A DNA stretch of 62,345 nucleotides from Clostridia bacterium (GCA_017414505.1 JAFQLQ010000019.1:1-62345), one strand, 5' to 3'. Shown: positions 41,567 to 50,781, numbered from the stretch's first letter. Program-made: numbers and translations. Notes: generated by a model not told the origin, from the sequence alone.

Positions 41567-42919
41567 TTATCTGTGTACAACAACAACCTTTTTCCATTTT
41601 CCGGTTTTATAGAACCATAATCCTACAATCATGGCAACAATGGAAGCCATAGGTGCCCCCATACCTATTCCGGGAAGACCAAGTCCAACTGCAAAGCCCA
41701 TAATATAAGCGGCAGGAACACGAATAGCAATTGCCGAAAGCACATTGTTTATAAGTGAGAAGGTTGTGTGCCCTGCGCCGGTGAACAAACCGTTAAAAGA
41801 GAACACAATGGGAACTACAAGATAGTCAAAACAGAAAAATCTCATATATTTTGTTCCTGTTTCAATAAGCGCGGGATCGTTTGCAAAAGCAGAAAGAATC
41901 CGACTTGGGAAAAGCTGAGCAAATATAAACACAACTGCACTCATTCCGAATCCCATCATAAGTCCGTATTTTGTTGTTTTTACAGCTCTTTCCTCTTCAC
42001 CTGCACCAAGGTTCTGAGCGACCATCGCAGAAATTGAAGCACTCATTGCAATAGCAGGCATAATACCAAAGCTGTTGAATTTTCCAACTGCGCCAACTGC
42101 CGCCGAAGCAGTAACGCCAAGACTGTTAACCATTGCAGTAAGAATCAGGAAAGAAACGTTAGTTATAACATTCTGAACAGAAGTGGGAATTCCTACCTTC
42201 ATCAGCATTTTAAAAGTATCTTTATGTATTCTAAAGGAGCTTAATTTAAAGTCAAAAATAAAATTATTTCTGGCAAGATAAATTATACAAAGAAGCATAC
42301 TTATCGCCTGAGAAACAATAGTTGCAATCGCCGCACCTGCCGCGCCCATTTTACATCCTGCAACAAGCACAAGGTCAAGCACAATATTTACTGCACAGGA
42401 TATAGCAACGAAAATAAGCGGATTTTTGGAATCGCCCATACCTCTCATAATTGCACTGAGAGCATTATATCCAAAAATAAAAATTGTTCCGAGTGCAGTA
42501 ATAAGTAAATAATTTTTTGCTTCCGAAAAAGCTTCTTCAGGAGTTTTTATCAACTTTAAAAGTCCTGTTCTGAAAACAACCATAAATACAGTAAGAACAA
42601 TGGCAAGAAAAAACAGAACCGTAAAAAGTGTTCCGATAGTTTTTTCCATAGCATCTTTTTTACCGCTTCCGAGATACTGCCCTATCATAACAGTAGCACC
42701 AACACTAAGCCCTATAACAAGGTTGGTTATAAGAAAAGTAAGCTGACCTCCGATATTAACGCCCGACATACCTACGGTTCCGCAAAACTGCCCGACAATA
42801 ACCATATCCGCCACATTGTAAAGCGACTGAATAAGATTAGAAATTATAAAGGGAATAGAAAACAGAATAAGCTGTTTTATAACATTCCCCTGAGAAAGAT
42901 TATTTTCAAATTTACTCAT
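41567..42919 (-). CDS. MATE-family efflux transporter
   Basis: Twelve-helix membrane exporter of 450 residues. The N terminus, with FSIPFIISNLIQSLYNVAD followed by MVIVGQFCG, is the standard MATE start. Cation-coupled export of drugs or metabolites is known for the family; the substrate is not known. GGAGAAT precedes the ATG. It sits between the HAD phosphatase and PHP genes. Confidence 0.92.
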   Translation of the reverse strand: MSKFENNLSQGNVIKQLILFSIPFIISNLIQSLYNVADMVIVGQFCGTVGMSGVNIGGQLTFLITNLVIGLSVGATVMIGQYLGSGKKDAMEKTIGTLFTVLFFLAIVLTVFMVVFRTGLLKLIKTPEEAFSEAKNYLLITALGTIFIFGYNALSAIMRGMGDSKNPLIFVAISCAVNIVLDLVLVAGCKMGAAGAAIATIVSQAISMLLCIIYLARNNFIFDFKLSSFRIHKDTFKMLMKVGIPTSVQNVITNVSFLILTAMVNSLGVTASAAVGAVGKFNSFGIMPAIAMSASISAMVAQNLGAGEEERAVKTTKYGLMMGFGMSAVVFIFAQLFPSRILSAFANDPALIETGTKYMRFFCFDYLVVPIVFSFNGLFTGAGHTTFSLINNVLSAIAIRVPAAYIMGFAVGLGLPGIGMGAPMASIVAMIVGLWFYKTGKWKKVVVVHR

Positions 42920-42935
42920 AGAATTCTCCTTGGTG

Positions 42936-43502
42936 TTATTTTATTTTTTTAATCATTTTGTATTTTACCAGATATGCGCTTTTTGCCTTTCTTATCATAG
43001 GCAAATCGTTAAGCGAATCTGTATAAAAGGCTTCAATTTCAACATCACCGAACTTATGTTCAAAAAGGCTTACCTTGTTTCTGTTGTAGCAGAATGAAAT
43101 AATTTCGCCTGTTTTTTTATCAATTTCGGTACAAAGATAATTTTTTATGCCAAGACGTGCAAGTATTTCTTCCAGAAGAAAGTTCACACCTGCGGAAATA
43201 ATAATATCGTCGTCATGTTTTTGTTCAAGATAAAACTTTTTGATTTTATGCTCATTTTTATCCCAGAATTTTTTAACAATATCATCAACATCGCCCACAA
43301 GCTCAAGAAGCTCGCAAACGTATTTGTCAAGAGTTTTAAAAAGCCCGTCAACAGTTGTAAGACAAAGCTTGTATTTAACGGTTGTGTATAAAACAAGCGG
43401 AATATATTTTGCTATACGGAAATTTCTCCACAAAAGGAAAAAGAAAAAATCAAGAGCACTTTCACCCCGGTATATGGTATTGTCAAAATCATATACGTTC
43501 AC
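42936..43502 (-). CDS. HAD-IB family phosphatase
   Basis: Protein of 188 residues. The catalytic Asp pair is D5 and D7 in YDFDNTIY. The later motifs are SAGVNFLLEEIL (motif II) and FYTDSLNDLPMI (motif IV). The cap lies between and is rich in aromatic residues. The nearest known group is phosphoserine-phosphatase-like. The start is GTG at 43502 after GAGGTGAGG. The gap from rlmH is 12 bases. Confidence 0.85.
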   Translation of the reverse strand: MNVYDFDNTIYRGESALDFFFFLLWRNFRIAKYIPLVLYTTVKYKLCLTTVDGLFKTLDKYVCELLELVGDVDDIVKKFWDKNEHKIKKFYLEQKHDDDIIISAGVNFLLEEILARLGIKNYLCTEIDKKTGEIISFCYNRNKVSLFEHKFGDVEIEAFYTDSLNDLPMIRKAKSAYLVKYKMIKKIK

Positions 43503-43514
43503 TGCCTCACCTCT

Positions 43515-43994
43515 CTATTTATGGTATTTTTCGTTGGAATTTATTTTAAAAGCACGGTAAATCTGTTCAGTTAACATAAGCTTTGCAAGATTATGCGGAA
43601 ATGTCATATCTGACATTGAAAGAAGCATATTGCTCTGTTTTTTTATTCTGTCACAAAGACCGTGAGAGCTTCCTATAATAAATGTAATGGAAGAATGGCT
43701 CATTGAAACCTTTTCAATAAGCGATGCAAAGCCTTCAGAATCAACTTTTTTACCCTCGATACACATTGAAACAACAAAGCTTCCTGAAAGAATATTTTTC
43801 TCAATATCATCGGCTTCTTTTAAAAGAACAGCATCTATATCCGCCTGATTGGGATTTTTGCATACAAAAGCATCGTTTAGTTCAACCGCTTCCGTTTTTG
43901 CATATGCCGAAAGTCTTTTCATATATTCGCCGATAAGAGAGTCAAGCGATTTTTCTTTTATTTTACCCACAGAAATAATTCTTATTTTTATCAT
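43515..43994 (-). CDS. rlmH: 23S rRNA pseudouridine-1915 N3-methyltransferase
   Basis: SPOUT-fold methyltransferase of 159 residues that modifies helix 69 of 23S rRNA. The C-terminal knot has ITFIIGSSHGLCDRI, and then SMSDMTFPHNLAKLMLTEQI followed by YRA, the RlmH signature. The length is exactly that of the family. The start overlaps the WalJ stop as TGATG. The neighbour relation walJ-rlmH is also known in Bacillus. Confidence 0.95.
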   Translation of the reverse strand: MIKIRIISVGKIKEKSLDSLIGEYMKRLSAYAKTEAVELNDAFVCKNPNQADIDAVLLKEADDIEKNILSGSFVVSMCIEGKKVDSEGFASLIEKVSMSHSSITFIIGSSHGLCDRIKKQSNMLLSMSDMTFPHNLAKLMLTEQIYRAFKINSNEKYHK

Positions 43995-44788
43995 CAGAAA
44001 ACCACCGTATCACTTATTACGCCCCGGTTTGCCACCTGAAGCTCAACATCCTTTCCAACAATTATATTATTTTGTTCCAGCTTACTTCTTGTTGATTCGT
44101 AAGCGGTACGCGGAGTATTTGCTTCAGCACTTAAATGGGCAAGCATAATTTTTTTAACTCCGTTGTTCTTTATAAGATAGTTGGAAAATTCAGCTGAAAG
44201 CTTATTGGAAAGATGTCCTCTTTTTCCGAGGATTCTTTGCTTTAAGAAATAGGGACGTGCAGAATTTTTAAGCATTTCAACATCGTGGTTGGATTCCAGA
44301 AAAACAAATTCGTTTGCTGTAATCCAGTCCTTGAATTCCACCGGAATATGCCCCACATCAGTTGCATAGGTCATAATTTTTTCACCGAATTCAAAATTAA
44401 AACCCATAGAACCGCCGGTATCGTGCGGAGTATCAAAGGGATTAACAAGAATATCATTTATATAAAACTTTGTTCCACCGGCAATAATAACCCGTCTTTC
44501 CGCTTCCATATCCATTTTGAAATCATAAAGTTCCTCATGAGTTCCAAGGGACGAATACACCTTGAGATCAGTATGCTTAAGAAGCATGGGAAGTGCTTTA
44601 ATATGGTCGGAATGAGAATGTGTTATAAGTACGCCATCCAGTTCATCCACCGATAAATCAAGCTCCTTAAGGCTTTCGCAAAGCTGACGGAATGAGCCTC
44701 CGCAATCTATTAAAATTTTCGTGTTTTTATATTCTATAACCGAAGCATTTCTGTCGCTTCCGGAATAAAGGGAAGTAAATTTTGTCAT
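43994..44788 (-). CDS. walJ: WalJ/YycJ-type metallo-beta-lactamase-fold hydrolase
   Basis: MBL-fold protein of 264 residues. Metal ligands H57, H59, D61 and H62 are in ITHSHSDHI, with further ones in FDTPHDTGGS, TYATDVGHI and LAHLSAEAN. In Bacillus and relatives this protein is linked with cell division and DNA repair coordination (known for the family); the exact reaction is unclear. GTGAGGC precedes the ATG. It overlaps rlmH by one base and follows murA after 74 bases. Confidence 0.87.
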   Translation of the reverse strand: MTKFTSLYSGSDRNASVIEYKNTKILIDCGGSFRQLCESLKELDLSVDELDGVLITHSHSDHIKALPMLLKHTDLKVYSSLGTHEELYDFKMDMEAERRVIIAGGTKFYINDILVNPFDTPHDTGGSMGFNFEFGEKIMTYATDVGHIPVEFKDWITANEFVFLESNHDVEMLKNSARPYFLKQRILGKRGHLSNKLSAEFSNYLIKNNGVKKIMLAHLSAEANTPRTAYESTRSKLEQNNIIVGKDVELQVANRGVISDTVVF

Positions 44789-44813
44789 ATAAAAGCCTCA
44801 CAACAAAATACAT

Positions 44814-44838
44814 GGCAGGAGTAACCCCCTGCCTTTTT
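44814..44838. other. Hairpin between murA and walJ
   Basis: GGCAGG (44814-44819) pairs with CCTGCC (44828-44833). T residues follow on the plus strand only (44834-44838). In the direction of transcription (minus) the hairpin lacks a clean T run, so it is not a strong terminator; it might be a processing site or attenuator. Confidence 0.4.
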
Positions 44839-44862
44839 ATGGCATATGCCCGGGGATGAAAA

Positions 44863-46119
44863 TTAAATTGAAATTCTGCGGATAGTTCCGCCCAAGGCTT
44901 CAATTTTATCAACAACCTTTTCATAACCCCTGTCAATATGGTAAATATCCATAATTTCGGTTTTTCCTTCGGCAACAAGGCCTGCAACAAGCATTGCCGC
45001 ACCTGCACGCAAATCGGTTGCAAGAACAGGAGAACCGTAAAGTGCTTCAACTCCTTCAACAATGGCAACATTGCCGTTTATGCTGATTTTAGCACCCATT
45101 TTTTTAAGCTCCTCAGTGTATTTAAAACGGGAATCCCAAACATTTTCAATAACAGTAGAAACACCGTTTGCAAGTGAAAGAAGAGTAACAATAAGCGGCT
45201 GCATATCAGTTGGAAAACCGGGATAAGGCATAGTTTTAACATTAGCCTTATTAAGAGGTCCTTTTTTGAAAATTCTTATGGCATCACCGTTTATTTCAAC
45301 ACCAACATTCATTTCACGAAGTTTTGCAGTAATAGGCTCCATATGTTTGGGGATAACGTTTTTAACGGTAACATCACCGCCGGTTGCCGCCGCCATAACC
45401 ATATAGGTTCCGGCTTCAATCTGGTCCGGAATAACAGAATAGTGAGTAGCCTTAAGCTTCTCCACACCTTTTATTCTTATAACATCCGTACCTGCCCCCT
45501 TGACATTTGCACCCATAGAATTAAGGAAGTTTGCAACGTCAACTATGTGAGGTTCTTTTGCAGCATTTTCTATAACGGTAAGACCTTCCGCCTTAACCGC
45601 CGCAAGCATAATATTGATTGTTGCGCCAACCGAAACAGTATCAAGAAATACATTATTTCCTTTAAGTGCTTCAGCCCTGGCAATAATCTTACCGCCTTTT
45701 ATCTCAACAGTTGCCCCAAGCTTTTCAAAACCTTTAATATGAAGGTCCATAGGACGGTTTCCTAAATTACAGCCTCCGGGAAGCGCAATATCAGCTTGTC
45801 CGTATTTGGAAAGCATAGCTCCTAAAATATAATAGGATGCACGCATTTTACTTGTATATTCATAGGAACAGGAGGTAGTGTGAATTTTGGTACAGTCAAG
45901 CTTAACTGTATTTTTATCCAGAAATTCAATTTCCGCACCCATTTCCGAAAGAATTTTTATAAGTATTTCAATATCGCGTATCATAGGAACGTTCTCAATA
46001 ATACACGGTTCATCGCATAAAACAACAGCGGGAATAATGGCAACAGCAGCATTCTTTGCACCGCTTACGGTAACAGAGCCATTTAAAACCTTTCCGCCGT
46101 GTATGACGTATTTTTCCAT
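44863..46119 (-). CDS. murA: UDP-N-acetylglucosamine 1-carboxyvinyltransferase
   Basis: First committed step of peptidoglycan synthesis, adding enolpyruvate to UDP-GlcNAc. 418 residues. K22-N23 in SGAKNAA and the catalytic C117 in LPGGCNLGNRPMDLHIKG are present, so the protein should be sensitive to fosfomycin at this residue (inference). AGAGGTG precedes the ATG. It heads the murA, walJ, rlmH, HAD, MATE, PHP operon and is read divergently from rpmB. Confidence 0.95.
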   Translation of the reverse strand: MEKYVIHGGKVLNGSVTVSGAKNAAVAIIPAVVLCDEPCIIENVPMIRDIEILIKILSEMGAEIEFLDKNTVKLDCTKIHTTSCSYEYTSKMRASYYILGAMLSKYGQADIALPGGCNLGNRPMDLHIKGFEKLGATVEIKGGKIIARAEALKGNNVFLDTVSVGATINIMLAAVKAEGLTVIENAAKEPHIVDVANFLNSMGANVKGAGTDVIRIKGVEKLKATHYSVIPDQIEAGTYMVMAAATGGDVTVKNVIPKHMEPITAKLREMNVGVEINGDAIRIFKKGPLNKANVKTMPYPGFPTDMQPLIVTLLSLANGVSTVIENVWDSRFKYTEELKKMGAKISINGNVAIVEGVEALYGSPVLATDLRAGAAMLVAGLVAEGKTEIMDIYHIDRGYEKVVDKIEALGGTIRRISI

Positions 46120-46176
46120 AAGGCACCTCTTTGTGTGATTAATCTATTTATAACAAGCACTAATTTCCTACTTATT

Positions 46177-46205
46177 ATATTACCATAATATATAAAAAAA
46201 AGCAA
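46177..46205 (-). promoter_or_regulatory. Promoter of the murA operon
   Basis: On the minus strand TTGCTT (46200-46205), 17 bases, TAATAT (46177-46182), about 60 bases upstream of the ATG. A TATAAT three bases further downstream could serve as an alternative -10. Confidence 0.5.
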
Positions 46206-46242
46206 GTAAAATAAGAAATTTTCAAAAAATTGAAAAAAACAC

Positions 46243-46271
46243 TTGATTTTTGGAAAAAAATTTGGTACAAT
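46243..46271 (+). promoter_or_regulatory. Promoter of rpmB
   Basis: TTGATT (46243-46248), 17 bases, TACAAT (46266-46271). The gene starts 60 bases downstream, after an AGGAGGT ribosome site. Confidence 0.7.
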
Positions 46272-46331
46272 GTATTGTGCTTGTAAAAATGTATTAAATT
46301 TTTTAGATTATATATTAGGAGGTGTTGTACC

Positions 46332-46520
46332 ATGGCAAAATGTGAAATCTGCGGTAAAGGTACAGTTTTTGGTATCCAGATCAGCCACTCTCACAGAAGA
46401 AGCAACAGAACATGGAAACCGAATATCAGAAAGGTTAGAGCTATCGTAAACGGTCAGCCTAAGAAAATCAACGTATGTGCTAAATGCTTACGTTCAGACA
46501 AGGTTACAAGAGCTATATAA
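46332..46520 (+). CDS. rpmB: 50S ribosomal protein L28
   Basis: Ribosomal protein of 62 residues with the L28 signature MAKCEICGKGT, HSHRRSNRTWKPN and NVCAKCLRSDKV. The CxxC pairs (C4/C7 and the later CAKC) form a zinc ribbon. AGGAGGT lies 8 bases before the ATG, a very strong ribosome site. It is monocistronic, with its own promoter and a terminator right after it. Confidence 0.97.
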   Translation: MAKCEICGKGTVFGIQISHSHRRSNRTWKPNIRKVRAIVNGQPKKINVCAKCLRSDKVTRAI

Positions 46521-46532
46521 GCTCCATGTCAT

Positions 46533-46567
46533 AAAAAAAGCGATTGAATTTTCAATCGCTTTTTTTA
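46533..46567. terminator. Bidirectional terminator after rpmB and the DegV gene
   Basis: The stem GCGATTGA / TCAATCGC is flanked by A residues on one side and seven T residues on the other. It therefore terminates rpmB on the plus strand and the DegV operon on the minus strand. Confidence 0.9.
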
Positions 46568-46568
46568 T

Positions 46569-47429
46569 TTATTCAGGTTTTTTAATAAATGCAACAGCTA
46601 TAACACCGGGACCGCAATGTGTGCCGATTGTAGCACCTATTCTTCCCTCAACAATTTCAGCCTTGTCAAAGGTTTCGTTAAGATTTTTTGTAATCAGTCC
46701 GAAAGTTCCGTTATCAGTAGAACATCCTGCAAAAACAAGATATCCGGCACCATCAGGAGTAATATCCTTAAATTTTTCAATTATTTTGGTAACAGCTTTC
46801 TTGTAGCCTCTAACCTTATCTTTCTGAGCAACAAGTCCGTCTTCAATGGTAACAATAGGCTTAATATCAAGAATTGTTCCAAGTGTAAAAGTAAGAGGTT
46901 TTATTCTTCCGCTTATTTTCAGATATTTAAGATCGTCAATTACAGCGTAAAGACGGTTGTTTTCAATCATACTTTTTGCTGTTTTTATAAGAGTATCAAA
47001 ATCAGCACCTTCAAAGTTAAGTTTTGCAATTTCACGAACTATAACACCGTAAGCACCGGTAAAAGTTCCGGAATCAATAACCTCTATGTTAAGACCGCTG
47101 CCTTCAAAGGTTCTTTTTGCTTTAAGAGCATTTTCGTGAGTTGCGCTGGAAGCTGCAGAAAGTGTTATAATAAGAAAATTATCATATTCATCCTTATATT
47201 TTTCAATTGCTTCTTCATAAAGGAACTGATTAACCTGTGCAGTTTTAGGCGGAACATCAAACTTTGCCATTTCTTCATAAAATTCATCATAGGTTATATT
47301 AACCTGTTCAAGATACTCCTTACCGTCGGGCATAAGAATAGAAAAAGGCAATACCTCTATTCCGTATAACTCCGCATCAATTTTACTTATATCAGCAGCA
47401 CTTTCGGTGATAATTTTTGTTTTTCCCAT
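46569..47429 (-). CDS. DegV family fatty-acid-binding protein
   Basis: Protein of 286 residues that binds fatty acids (known for DegV/FakB-type proteins), possibly as partner of a fatty-acid kinase. It begins TKIITESAADISK and has LILMPDG-like and GAYGVIVREIAKL segments, with IGATIGTHCGPGVIAVAF at the C-terminal end, as in the family. GGAGG precedes the ATG. It is the last gene of the lrp operon. Confidence 0.9.
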   Translation of the reverse strand: MGKTKIITESAADISKIDAELYGIEVLPFSILMPDGKEYLEQVNITYDEFYEEMAKFDVPPKTAQVNQFLYEEAIEKYKDEYDNFLIITLSAASSATHENALKAKRTFEGSGLNIEVIDSGTFTGAYGVIVREIAKLNFEGADFDTLIKTAKSMIENNRLYAVIDDLKYLKISGRIKPLTFTLGTILDIKPIVTIEDGLVAQKDKVRGYKKAVTKIIEKFKDITPDGAGYLVFAGCSTDNGTFGLITKNLNETFDKAEIVEGRIGATIGTHCGPGVIAVAFIKKPE

Positions 47430-47448
47430 TTGTTTTCCTCCACATTTA

Positions 47449-47937
47449 TTAATATTTTGTTAGTTCCCCTGTATTTTTAAGATTGAAAAACTCAAGCTGT
47501 CTTAAAGCTTCATAAGCTATAATTGCAACGCTGTTTGACAAGTTAAGGCTTCTCGCTTCGTTTATCATAGGAATTCTTACAGCTGTTTCCATTCTCTCGT
47601 AGAGAAGTTCTTCCGGCAATCCTTTTGTTTCCTTTCCGAAAACTATAAAGCAGTCATCCTCATAAGAAACATCACAATAGGTCTTATCAGCCTTTGTGGT
47701 TGCAAAATACATTTTCTTATCCTTGTTTATTTCAAGAAATTCATCAAGATTTTTATAAATTTTAAGGTCGAGATACTGCCAGTAATCAAGGCCTGCACGT
47801 TTAACGTGCTTTTCATCAATTGAAAAACCAAGCGGTTCAACAAGATGCAAGGTTGCACCGGTTGCGGCACAGGTTCTTGCAATATTTCCCGTATTCTGCG
47901 GAATTTCAGGCTCAACCAATACTATATTTAAACTCAT
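47449..47937 (-). CDS. trmL: tRNA (cytidine/uridine-34 2'-O)-methyltransferase
   Basis: SPOUT enzyme of 162 residues that methylates the wobble base of certain leucine tRNAs. The signatures are IPQNTGNIARTCAATGA, FGKETKGLPEELL and RSLNLSNSVAIIAYEALRQ, which form the knot and SAM site. The length fits TrmL. GAGGAGA precedes the ATG. It sits between a DUF362 protein and the DegV gene, with short gaps. Confidence 0.94.
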   Translation of the reverse strand: MSLNIVLVEPEIPQNTGNIARTCAATGATLHLVEPLGFSIDEKHVKRAGLDYWQYLDLKIYKNLDEFLEINKDKKMYFATTKADKTYCDVSYEDDCFIVFGKETKGLPEELLYERMETAVRIPMINEARSLNLSNSVAIIAYEALRQLEFFNLKNTGELTKY

Positions 47938-47952
47938 TTATATCTCCTCGGT

Positions 47953-49068
47953 CTAATGTTTTCTCAGCTTAACCGCATTCTGCGGACAAAGCTCGTGACA
48001 ACAATAACATTTTATGCATTTCTTTTTATCCGAAATATACGGAACCTTATTTTTGAATTTAAGTACCTTTGCAGGGCACGCCGTTGCACAGTTTCCGCAG
48101 GCAACGCACCTGTCTTTTCTGAATTTGGGATATGGTGCCATATATTTTTTGATAAGCTTATTTAAAAACGACGGTATATGATTGTCAAAAGTTGAGCTTT
48201 TTACATTCGGCTTTCTTACATCGGAAATAATATATTCCCTGTAATTTTCGCCGGAAATTTCTATTTCTTCAATTTCAGCCATCACGCCGTATTTTCTGCC
48301 GTAAACAGAAGTCCATATTTCTTCCGGCTTAAAGCCAATAAGCTCCTGCCCTACCCTGTCCAGATTAAAGGGATTTTCCGAAGCAAGAATAAGTCCCATA
48401 TGTCTTGGAGTTCCGTTGGAAGGGCCATCCCCCTCCATCATAGTTACAGCATCCATTATGTTAAGCTCAGGCTTAACAAACATACATAAATCGGTAACCA
48501 GAGAAAAGAATTTCTCCTTATCCGGATATTTATAATGGTATTCCGCCTTGGTAAGCCCCGGAACAAGTCCGTACAGATTTTTTACCGCACCGGTGTAGTT
48601 GCTCATAACGTGAGTTTTAAGCTTACATACATTTATAACAAGATCCGCATCAAAATAAGGCTTTATAAGACTAATTTTTCTTGCGTTTCCGTTAACGGAA
48701 ACATCAACTTCCCTGGATGCAACATCGTAGTTAAGCGAAAATCCAAGCTCTTCAGCAACCTTAGCCATACCGGTTGTTTTGTAAAGAACCTCAAGAACCG
48801 CCTTGTTGTAAAGACCTCCGCAGCTGTCACCCAAAGTTATTTCTCCGCCGACATCAATAACAAGCGAACAGATTGCCTTGACAACATTAAAGTGAGTTGT
48901 AGTGGCAGTTTCAACCTTTTTGGGCATAAGCAGATTGGGTTTTACAAAAACCTTAGTACCTTTTTTAACAAATTTATCAATTCCACCGCATAAATCCACA
49001 ACTTTTTTTACGGCAGTATATACATTTTCATAGTCATAATTTCCGCATTTTGCAATGCTTACGGGCAT
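47953..49068 (-). CDS. DUF362 protein with C-terminal two-cluster ferredoxin domain
   Basis: Protein of 371 residues. Residues ~1-290 match the DUF362 family (KVFVKPNLLMPKKVETATTT, GDSCGG, VNVCKLKTHVM). The C terminus has two [4Fe-4S] motifs, CVACGNCATACP and CIKCYCCHELCP. It is probably an electron-transfer or reductase-like protein; the exact reaction is not known. The frame opens at a TTG (49089) whose AAAGGA site is too near, so I prefer the ATG at 49068. It follows the aminotransferase gene. Confidence 0.8.
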   Translation of the reverse strand: MPVSIAKCGNYDYENVYTAVKKVVDLCGGIDKFVKKGTKVFVKPNLLMPKKVETATTTHFNVVKAICSLVIDVGGEITLGDSCGGLYNKAVLEVLYKTTGMAKVAEELGFSLNYDVASREVDVSVNGNARKISLIKPYFDADLVINVCKLKTHVMSNYTGAVKNLYGLVPGLTKAEYHYKYPDKEKFFSLVTDLCMFVKPELNIMDAVTMMEGDGPSNGTPRHMGLILASENPFNLDRVGQELIGFKPEEIWTSVYGRKYGVMAEIEEIEISGENYREYIISDVRKPNVKSSTFDNHIPSFLNKLIKKYMAPYPKFRKDRCVACGNCATACPAKVLKFKNKVPYISDKKKCIKCYCCHELCPQNAVKLRKH

Positions 49069-49085
49069 ATTTTTATCCGTAGAAA

Positions 49086-50270
49086 TCAATCCTTTCTTAT
49101 CTTTTCAAGAAAAGCTTTAATTCTTCCGAGAGCAATTTTAAGATTTTCAAGAGAATAAGCGTAAGAAATTCTTACATGCCCCTCTCCGCTTTCACCAAAA
49201 GCATTCCCCGGCACAAGCGCAAGCTTCTGATCTTTAAGAAGCTCCTCACAGAACTGCTCACTGGTCATTCCCGTACTTTTAATAGACGGAAAAACATAAA
49301 ACGCACCAAGAGGCTCAAAGCATTCAAGTCCCATTTCGTTTAGCTCGTGAACAAGATAACGGCGTCTCATATTGTATTCTTCACGCATTTTCACAATATC
49401 TTCATCGCCGTATTTCACAGCTTCAATAGCCGCATACTGGCTGATTGTAGGCGAAGACATAATGGCATACTGATGAATTTTTGTAAGCATACTCATAATT
49501 TCGCTGTTACCGTAAGCATAGCCAAGACGCCATCCGGTCATAGCATAAGCCTTGGAAAAACCGTTTACTACAATAGTTCTGTCCTTCATTCCAGGAAACT
49601 GAATTATAGAAGCACTTTTTCCCGAATAGTTAAGCTCATCATATATCTCGTCAGAAAGAACCATAATATCCCGGTCTTTGATAACCTCATAAATCTCTTT
49701 TAAATCCTCGTAGGTCATAATAGCACCGGTAGGATTATTGGGATAAGATAAAACAAGAAGCTTTGTTTTATCGGTTATTTTTTCTAAAAGAGCTTCTTTG
49801 GTAAGCTTAAAATTGTCTTCCATTTTTGTGGTAATGGTAATAACCTTACCTCTCGACATCTCAACACAGGGCTTATAGCAAACAAAAGCCGGCTCAGGCA
49901 GAAGAACTTCATCACCCGGCCCTACAAGTGCACGTATGCAGATATCAACAGCTTCGCTTCCGCCAACTGTTACAAGAATTTCATCTTCGGGATTATATTC
50001 AACACCGTATTTTTTATGTACGTTATCTGCAATAGCTTTTCTTAATTCAATAAGTCCCCAGTTGGAGGTATAATATGTATGCCCCTGCTTTAACGCCTCC
50101 ACCGCCGCAGTTCTTATGTGCCACGGAGTTGCAAAGTCGGGCTCACCAACACCGAGAGAAATAGCCCCCTCAATCTGATTTACAATGTCAAAAAATTTTC
50201 GTATGCCCGAAGGCGGAATATCCTTTACAACGGGGGATAAAAATTTATCGGGATTAAAAGAATTACTCAC
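49086..50270 (-). CDS. Class I/II aminotransferase
   Basis: PLP-dependent transaminase of 394 residues. The PLP lysine is K240 in NGFSKAYAMTGWRLGYAYG; N179 in YPNNPTGA, D207 and Y210 (SDEIYDE) and R248 complete the site. It resembles aspartate or aromatic-amino-acid aminotransferases; the amino acid used cannot be told. The GTG start at 50270 has AAGGATG upstream and overlaps the Lrp stop by 4 bases, so regulator and enzyme are coupled. Confidence 0.92.
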   Translation of the reverse strand: MSNSFNPDKFLSPVVKDIPPSGIRKFFDIVNQIEGAISLGVGEPDFATPWHIRTAAVEALKQGHTYYTSNWGLIELRKAIADNVHKKYGVEYNPEDEILVTVGGSEAVDICIRALVGPGDEVLLPEPAFVCYKPCVEMSRGKVITITTKMEDNFKLTKEALLEKITDKTKLLVLSYPNNPTGAIMTYEDLKEIYEVIKDRDIMVLSDEIYDELNYSGKSASIIQFPGMKDRTIVVNGFSKAYAMTGWRLGYAYGNSEIMSMLTKIHQYAIMSSPTISQYAAIEAVKYGDEDIVKMREEYNMRRRYLVHELNEMGLECFEPLGAFYVFPSIKSTGMTSEQFCEELLKDQKLALVPGNAFGESGEGHVRISYAYSLENLKIALGRIKAFLEKIRKD

Positions 50271-50755
50271 AGCGTCATCCTTCTTTCGTCTTTACTTTTA
50301 TCCTCTAAAATTATACCGTCCTTTTTGTATCTTCTTAAAACAAAATGAGTGGTTGTGGAGAGGATGCAATCCATAGGTGAAAGATGCTCGGCAACAAACA
50401 AAGCCACATCTTTCATATTATTTCCGTCAATTTCAACAAGCAAATCAAAACCGCCGGACATAAGAGAAATGGATTTAACATTGGGATATTCATACATAAT
50501 TTTTTTTGCAACAGAATCGAAACCGTCACCAAGCTGAGGGCGAACCTTAAGCTCAATAAAAGCAGAAACATTTTCTTCTTCTGTTTTATCCCAGTCAATC
50601 AAAGCCTTGTAGCCGAAAATAATTTTTCTATCCTCCATTTCGGAGATAATGGCGGCGGCTTCGTCATAGGTAATTCCCGCAAGTACGGCAATTTCCTCAA
50701 TTGTTGCTCTTGCATTTTTTTCCAGTATTTTTAAAATCTGTGTTTGTTTTGACAT
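50267..50755 (-). CDS. Lrp/AsnC family transcriptional regulator
   Basis: DNA-binding protein of 162 residues. The N-terminal helix-turn-helix is NARATIEEIAVLAGITYDEA, and the C-terminal RAM (ligand-binding) domain is from ~75 (FIELKVRPQLGDGFDSVAKK). Such regulators respond to amino acids and often control a neighbouring transaminase gene. GGAGG precedes the ATG. A perfect palindrome overlaps its promoter, suggesting autoregulation. Confidence 0.92.
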   Translation of the reverse strand: MSKQTQILKILEKNARATIEEIAVLAGITYDEAAAIISEMEDRKIIFGYKALIDWDKTEEENVSAFIELKVRPQLGDGFDSVAKKIMYEYPNVKSISLMSGGFDLLVEIDGNNMKDVALFVAEHLSPMDCILSTTTHFVLRRYKKDGIILEDKSKDERRMTL

Positions 50756-50781
50756 ATTAACACGCCTCCATTTAAATTAAT

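Noticed and set aside
44839..44848. GGCATATGCC palindrome between murA and walJ
   Set aside because: A 10-base palindrome alone, away from a promoter, is not enough evidence for an operator.
46617..47369. Plus-strand frame of 250 codons opposite the DegV gene
   Set aside because: It is a low-complexity shadow rich in Asn, Ser, Phe and Lys; the opposite strand encodes a clear DegV protein with a strong ribosome site.
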